A stretch of 64,000 nt of DNA from Lysobacteraceae bacterium (GTDB lineage: Bacteria; Pseudomonadota; Gammaproteobacteria; Xanthomonadales; Rhodanobacteraceae). The stretch is taken from contig SEHB01000004.1 in assembly GCA_004143945.1 (NCBI GenBank), positions 1 through 64,000 of the forward strand, in the 5' to 3' direction. The notes under the pieces were generated by a model. It was given only the letters and a program-made list of their open reading frames with translations, was not told the origin of the DNA and did no database searches. Below, in pieces: positions 59,792 through 64,000 of the stretch. A program made the position numbers and the translations under genes. The number at the start of each line of letters is the position of its first letter. Position 1 is the first letter of the stretch.

Positions 59792-61232
59792 ACTGCTGCT
59801 CGCATGGGTCTTGCCGGTGCTCGCGGGTGCAGCGCTGTGCGCTCTCGCGGCGCCGGCGCGGCGCTGGCCCGGTCGCGCGGCCGCGCTCACGGGCAGCGGC
59901 TGGTTGGCTGGGCTGCTCGTCGCGGCGGCTGCGACTTCGCTGCTCGCGCGGGCCGACACGCTCCACGCGGTGCGGATCGTGGCGCCGTGGATGTTCGCGC
60001 TTGCGCTCGCAGGCGCACTCGCGATCGGCGCGCGATGGGGGTTCCTGCATCGTCGCCGGGATCCGGACGAGCGGACCAACGTGGACGCGACGCCGCGCTG
60101 GCAGCGCGCCTGCTGGTGGCTGCTTCTGGTGCTGGTCGCGGCCCGCTTCGCGATGCTCGCCGCGGAAGCGGCCTTGCGTCCGGTGTTTCCGTGGGATGCG
60201 TGGTCGGCGTGGGCGCTCAAGCCCAAGAGCTGGATCCTGCTCGGCGAAGCGCAGCCGTACGTGTCGATGTTCGACTGGCTCGCCGATCCGTTCGCCGCTA
60301 CGCGCACGACGGCGACATGGCACTACCCGGAGCTGCTCGCATGGATCGAGGTCTGGTTCGCGAGCGGAGCGGGTGGCTGGAACGAGTCGATCGTGAATCT
60401 TGCATGGAGCGGTGCGCTCGCGGCGTTCGGGCTGTCCGCGTATGGATACTGGCGCGGCATCGGCGTGCGCGCGCTGCCTGCACTCGGACTGGTTGCCGCG
60501 CTCGTGTCGTTGCCGTTGCTCGACGCGCACGTCGCGCTCGCGGGCTATGCCGACCTCTGGATCGCGGTCACGCTCGGCTGCGCACTGCTCGCGTGGTCGC
60601 GCTGGCTGGTCTGGCGCGAGCGCGCGCAATGGCTGCTCGCGATCGCGTTCGCGGCCTGCCTGCCGGCGATCAAGCTCGAAGGCGCGATCTGGCTCGCGCT
60701 GTTCGTCGCGGTAGTCGCGTTCGAGCGCGTGCCGGCGCGCTGGCGCAAGTGGGCGCTCGCGGGCACTGGCGTGGCAATCGCCTGCGTCGTCGCACTGGGC
60801 ATGTCCGATTTCGCGCTGCCCGGAAGCGGCTGGCTGCGGCTCGACTGGCCGCATATCGGCATCGCGGCAGTCCCGGTCGTGGAACTGGGCTGGCATCCGG
60901 TCGGCGGCGCGATGCTCGCGAGCCTGTTCACGCTGCCGAACTGGCACCTGCTCTGGTATGCGCTCCCGCTGCTGGTCGCGCTGCGCTGGAGATTCCTCGT
61001 GCACGATCGCGCCGCGCGGGCGCTCGGCCTGCTGCTGTTGCTGCAGGGCCTCGCGCTGTTCGTGCTGTTCTTCTTCACAAACGCGGGCGAATGGGCTACC
61101 GATTTCACGAGCGCGAACCGCCTGATCCTGCAACTGGTGCCGGGCGTCTTCGTGTTCGCGGCGACGTTGCTGCGCAATGCAGGCGACGCGACCGACCGCG
61201 TGCGTGCCGGTCAGCCGATGCAGCTGCGGTAG
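59781..61232 (+). CDS. Polytopic GT-C-like glycosyltransferase, module gene B2
   Basis: A 483-residue paralogue of 56332-57750. It shares RPVFPWDAWSAWALKPKSWI, a WHYPELLAWIEVWF block, DAHVALAGYADLWIAVTL and CLPAIKLEGAIWLALF. About eleven hydrophobic segments are present, and the last periplasmic loop ends in EWATDFTSANRLILQLVP. Its start lies 11 bases inside gene A2, and its stop overlaps the stop region of the convergent GT4 gene by 22 bases. Two diverged GT-C copies suggest two sequential or alternative transfers. Confidence 0.8.
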   Translation: MRVELLLAWVLPVLAGAALCALAAPARRWPGRAAALTGSGWLAGLLVAAAATSLLARADTLHAVRIVAPWMFALALAGALAIGARWGFLHRRRDPDERTNVDATPRWQRACWWLLLVLVAARFAMLAAEAALRPVFPWDAWSAWALKPKSWILLGEAQPYVSMFDWLADPFAATRTTATWHYPELLAWIEVWFASGAGGWNESIVNLAWSGALAAFGLSAYGYWRGIGVRALPALGLVAALVSLPLLDAHVALAGYADLWIAVTLGCALLAWSRWLVWRERAQWLLAIAFAACLPAIKLEGAIWLALFVAVVAFERVPARWRKWALAGTGVAIACVVALGMSDFALPGSGWLRLDWPHIGIAAVPVVELGWHPVGGAMLASLFTLPNWHLLWYALPLLVALRWRFLVHDRAARALGLLLLLQGLALFVLFFFTNAGEWATDFTSANRLILQLVPGVFVFAATLLRNAGDATDRVRAGQPMQLR

Positions 61233-62353
61233 ATCCGCTCGATGCGATCGGCTTCGCGCTCGAGCGTGAAGTCCGACGCCCAGCGCGCCTGCGCCGCGCG
61301 ACCGAGGCGCGCGCGCAGGGCCGGATCGGCGAGACGCGCGATCGCGTGCGCCAGCGCGGCGATGTCGCCGGGCGGAACCAGCAGTCCACTGTCATCGTGC
61401 TCGATGACGAAGCCGGTGCCCGAACCGGGTATCGAGGTCGCGACCACCGCGAGCCCGGCGCGCATCGCTTCGAGCAACACCAGTCCGAACGCTTCGCCGC
61501 GATCGAGCGAGGGCAGCACGAATGCATCGGCACCGGCATACGCCGACGCGAGGGCTGCATCGTCGAGCGCGCCGGCGAAGTGCACGCGCGCGTCGAGCCC
61601 GAGCGCAGCCGCCTGCGCGCGCATTGCGTGCTCGCACTCGCCCGCACCGACCAGCAGCAGGCTGGCCTGGGGCGTGCGCGCAAGCGCGGCGAGCAGCACG
61701 TCGAAACCCTTGTAGCGGCTGAGCCGCCCGACCGCGAGCAGGCGCAAGCCACCTCCGGCCGGCCACGCGATGTCGCCGTTCGCGCCCTGCGCGGGGCCGA
61801 TGCCGAGTGGCACCACCTCGACCTTCGAATGCCAACGCGCGAGCGCGATGCTCGCATCCAGATAGGGTTTCGACGTCGCGACGATGGCACGCGCGCGCCG
61901 CAGCACCGCCTGCTCGAACGGCCGGTAGGCGCGGTAGGCGAAGCGCAGGCGCCAGTCGTCGGAATCGGGCGGCACGTCGGCATGCCAGTGGACGACCCAT
62001 GGCATTCGCCGCGCACGCGCCGACGCGAGTGCCGCGAATACCGAGGGGTTGGGCAGGTGAAGATGCAGCAACTGTGGGCGAAAGGCCCGGATGAGGCGAG
62101 CGAGGGCGAACGGGAAGCCCGGACTCAGCGGCGTGTACAGCGGCGCGGCGATGCAGCCGACGCGGTGCACGTCGACGCCCGCGATGCGTTCGCGCGAACT
62201 GCGCCAGGTGCCTGCGCGCTGGTGCACGAGCACGGCGACGTCGTGTCCTCGCGCGACGCTCGTTTCGGCGAGGTCCTGCATCGATCGCTCGATGCCGCCG
62301 CGTTCGGGCGCGTAGTACTTGCCGATGTGCAGGATCCGCATCGCGGCGGTCAT
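61211..62353 (-). CDS. Glycosyltransferase family 4 protein
   Basis: A 380-residue GT-B fold glycosyltransferase. The N-terminal Rossmann half begins MRILHIGKYYAPERGGIERS, with a VVHWHADVP segment and LHLHLPNPS. The C-terminal half has AVGRLSRYKGFDVLLAAL and the E-x7-E motif EAFGLVLLEAMRAGLAVVAT. It uses nucleotide sugars on the cytoplasmic side. The first ATG (62353) is given; the ATG at 62341 (MRILHIG) is equally possible. It lies 49 bases after DUF2304 on the same strand. Confidence 0.93.
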   Translation of the reverse strand: MTAAMRILHIGKYYAPERGGIERSMQDLAETSVARGHDVAVLVHQRAGTWRSSRERIAGVDVHRVGCIAAPLYTPLSPGFPFALARLIRAFRPQLLHLHLPNPSVFAALASARARRMPWVVHWHADVPPDSDDWRLRFAYRAYRPFEQAVLRRARAIVATSKPYLDASIALARWHSKVEVVPLGIGPAQGANGDIAWPAGGGLRLLAVGRLSRYKGFDVLLAALARTPQASLLLVGAGECEHAMRAQAAALGLDARVHFAGALDDAALASAYAGADAFVLPSLDRGEAFGLVLLEAMRAGLAVVATSIPGSGTGFVIEHDDSGLLVPPGDIAALAHAIARLADPALRARLGRAAQARWASDFTLEREADRIERIYRSCIG

Positions 62354-62402
62354 GCGGACGGTGGGCGCGTGCGTCGGGCCCGCATCAGGCCGGCCACGCG
62401 CT

Positions 62403-62783
62403 TCAATCCTGCTCGTCGTCGGGGTCGGCGTCGCCGGTGCGGCCGCCGAGCCGCCCGATCTCCTGCTCGAGGATCGCGAGCTTCTGCGTGAGCCGACGGA
62501 TCTTGCGCTCCTGCTTGGAACGGTCGACGTCGAGCTTGAGCAGGCGGATCAGCACGAGCGAGAGGCCGATGATGATCGGCAGCACCGGCGCGTAGCCGAT
62601 GCCGGTCGCGCGACCGAGCCAGACCACGGTGCCCGGGAATACGCCGAGCACGAACGTCGCAGCGGCGACGCCGAACCACCACACCGCGTAGGGGCCGTGC
62701 AGGTGGTCGCGACGGACGAGGAACAGGATCGCGCCCGCGAGCGCGACGCCGAGGATCGCCGATGTGATCTGACCGGTCAGCAT
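62403..62783 (-). CDS. DUF2304 family membrane protein
   Basis: A 126-residue protein with three hydrophobic segments (ITSAILGVALAGAILFLVRR; YAVWWFGVAAATFVLGVFPG; LPIIIGLSLVLIRLLKL) and a charged C-terminal coiled coil (QERKIRRLTQKLAILEQEIGRL). DUF2304 proteins usually accompany dolichyl-phosphate-mannose-synthase-like GT2 enzymes and are thought to anchor or assist them. It overlaps the GT2 gene by 7 bases, which supports such a complex. Confidence 0.9.
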   Translation of the reverse strand: MLTGQITSAILGVALAGAILFLVRRDHLHGPYAVWWFGVAAATFVLGVFPGTVVWLGRATGIGYAPVLPIIIGLSLVLIRLLKLDVDRSKQERKIRRLTQKLAILEQEIGRLGGRTGDADPDDEQD

Positions 62784-63511
62784 GCGCGCGTGCTCCGGCG
62801 CATGCGGCGACCCGCATCGATCTGCGCGATGCACAGCACCGTCGTGTGCAGCATGTAGCGCGCGACCACCGGCCACGAGGCGAACACGCGCGAATGGCCC
62901 GCGCGCCGCGGCAGCATCGGCACCGGCGTCTCCTCGATGCGCAGGCCGTTCTTCGACAGCAGCATCAGCACGCCGACGTCCTGGTAGTCGAGCAGGCTCG
63001 CCTCCGGCCCGGCGAGGATTTCGCAGGCGCGCGCATCGTAGAGGCGCAGGCCCGAGGTGAAATCCGTGAGGCGGAGTCCGGTGAGTCCACGCAGGTAACG
63101 CCAGGCAAGGCGCTTGGCGCGGCTGAGGCGACCGATGCAGGTACCGATCACCACGTTCGCATCGTTGCGTGCCTGCGCCTCGAACAGCGCGGGCAGGGAC
63201 TCGGGCAGGTGCTGGCCGTCCGCATCGAGGGTCAGCACGCCCGCGTGCCCGTTTCGGCGCGCGTAGCGCACCCCGGCCTGGCTCGCACCCCAGGCGCCCA
63301 GGCCGAGCGGCAGCCGCAACACGTTCGCACCGGCAGCGCGCGCCTGCTCCGAAGTCGCGTCCGTGCTCGCGTCGTCGACCACGAGCACCTCGCAGCCGAG
63401 CGCCGCGCGCACGCCGGTGACGATCGCGCCGACCGTGGCCGCCTCGTCGCGCGCGGGAATGACCGCCAGGCAATCGGCGGGACGCAACCGTCGGGATGCG
63501 GGATCGTGCAA
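62777..63511 (-). CDS. GT2 glycosyltransferase (polyprenyl-phosphate sugar synthase-like)
   Basis: A 244-residue GT-A enzyme without membrane helices. It resembles dolichyl-phosphate-mannose/glucose synthases: AVIPARDEAATVGAIV, EVLVVDDASTDAT, VLTLDADGQHLPE (DxD-like), TDFTSGLRLYDARACEIL and DYQDVGVLMLLSKNGLRIEETPV. It probably charges a polyprenyl phosphate with a sugar from a nucleotide donor. The product would be flipped and used by GT-C enzymes such as those next door. It is the first gene of the minus-strand trio. Confidence 0.92.
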   Translation of the reverse strand: MHDPASRRLRPADCLAVIPARDEAATVGAIVTGVRAALGCEVLVVDDASTDATSEQARAAGANVLRLPLGLGAWGASQAGVRYARRNGHAGVLTLDADGQHLPESLPALFEAQARNDANVVIGTCIGRLSRAKRLAWRYLRGLTGLRLTDFTSGLRLYDARACEILAGPEASLLDYQDVGVLMLLSKNGLRIEETPVPMLPRRAGHSRVFASWPVVARYMLHTTVLCIAQIDAGRRMRRSTRAC

Positions 63512-63787
63512 GATAAGGAGTGCCGGCGGAGGGAGGCGCGATTCTCGGGGGCAGGCCGGGCAAGGTCAACGGGAACGCGGCGCAAGCCGCCGCTTCCCGG
63601 GCCGGTTTCCGGCCCGGAGCGCCACTCCGGAACTTTTTCCGGCCAGCGTGTCCGGTTCTGCCACGCGGCTGCGTCTTGAAGCTGCGTGGGCTAGGGGCAA
63701 TGAGCCGCTAGCCGGGTACCGGGAGCCGCGAGTGCGGATTCCGTCTCGAAACTGGCCAAGGCTGGCCAAGCCCACGTTCGACCCGTG
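63512..63787. other. Non-coding stretch with a perfect GC-rich hairpin
   Basis: About 400 bases separate the GT2 gene from the last gene. No convincing coding sequence was seen. A perfect 9-bp hairpin CCGGGCCGG-TTT-CCGGCCCGG lies at 63597-63617, followed by a short T-run near 63629. The promoter of the GT2-DUF2304-GT4 genes should lie in the first part, but I could not place it. Confidence 0.5.
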
Positions 63788-63816
63788 TTGACATGGTGTT
63801 TACACTTCACTATCGT
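63788..63816 (+). promoter_or_regulatory. Sigma-70 promoter of the last gene
   Basis: A perfect -35 TTGACA (63788-63793) is spaced 17 bases from TATCGT (63811-63816). Transcription would start near 63823, giving a leader of about 86 bases before the ATG at 63909. Confidence 0.65.
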
Positions 63817-63908
63817 CCGCCGGGATCGGGCTTGGTTAACCAGTTGTTGCATTTCAACCAAGGGGACTGGGGATCCACCCCGCCCGAGACACTCTGGGAG
63901 ATATCTCA

Positions 63909-64000
63909 ATGAACACCAAGATGAAAGTGCTGTCGCTGGCCCTGATCGGTGCGTTCGGCTACGTGGGTTCGGCTGCGGCGGGTACCTGCCCGGCGGGTCC
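63909..64000 (+). CDS. Secreted protein, N-terminal part (cut by window end)
   Basis: Thirty codons are visible: MNTKMKVLSLALIGAFGYVG, then SAAAGTCPAG. This is a Sec signal peptide with a likely cleavage site after SAAA. GGGAG lies 8 bases before the ATG, and a TTGACA promoter lies upstream, so the gene starts its own transcript. The mature protein begins with a cysteine-containing segment. The rest lies beyond the window, so no function can be given. Confidence 0.8.
   Translation, partial: MNTKMKVLSLALIGAFGYVGSAAAGTCPAG

Overview
The window is a high-GC, densely coding chromosomal segment of a gammaproteobacterium. It most likely belongs to the Lysobacterales (Xanthomonadales), possibly a Rhodanobacteraceae or Lysobacter relative. 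That placement is inferred from the ribosomal protein sequences (for example L22 beginning MEAKAILR), a DAP BII-like S46 peptidase, a class II DAHP synthase, the prpBC/acnD/prpF/prpD set, an OmpA with a thrombospondin-3 linker, and G-rich intergenic palindromes. No tRNA, rRNA, CRISPR array, insertion sequence or prophage was recognised.

1-14.4 kb: the end of tuf, then the S10, spc and alpha ribosomal-protein operons in canonical order (rpsJ to rplQ, with secY and rpoA), closed by a clear intrinsic terminator. rpmJ is missing from its usual place after secY. A perfect -10 hexamer lies before rpsM, three hairpins lie between rpsK and rpsD, and G-rich inverted repeats lie inside the operons.

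14.4-25.5 kb: an ALG10-like polytopic glucosyltransferase homologue, dsbB, class II aroG, typA (minus strand), a cyclophilin, a YeaQ-type membrane protein (minus strand), an aspartate-type aminotransferase, a glutaredoxin-like lipoprotein, mdh and an S46 dipeptidyl peptidase.

25.7-41.5 kb: a GAF-GAF-GGDEF-EAL cyclic-di-GMP protein, then the 2-methylcitrate (propionate) pathway prpB, prpC, acnD, prpF and prpD. This pathway is interrupted by an unknown gene and by minus-strand gst and fadH. An ompA gene with its own terminator follows.

41.6-54.9 kb: suhB (minus strand) diverging from trmJ, a DUF47/PhoU-like plus Pit phosphate pair, a small unknown protein, and an alkyltransferase-like reading frame that runs without a stop into an exported DUF1800 protein paired with a Tat-exported DUF1501 protein. 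A rhomboid protease and the conserved folC-SPOR-cvpA-purF block come next.

55-63.5 kb: the most unusual region. A two-gene module (a membrane protein with an extracytoplasmic domain plus a GT-C-type polytopic enzyme) occurs twice around a DUF455 ferritin-like gene. It converges on a minus-strand GT2-DUF2304-GT4 set. This looks like an uncharacterised lipid-linked glycosylation locus. The window ends in a secreted-protein gene with a TTGACA promoter.
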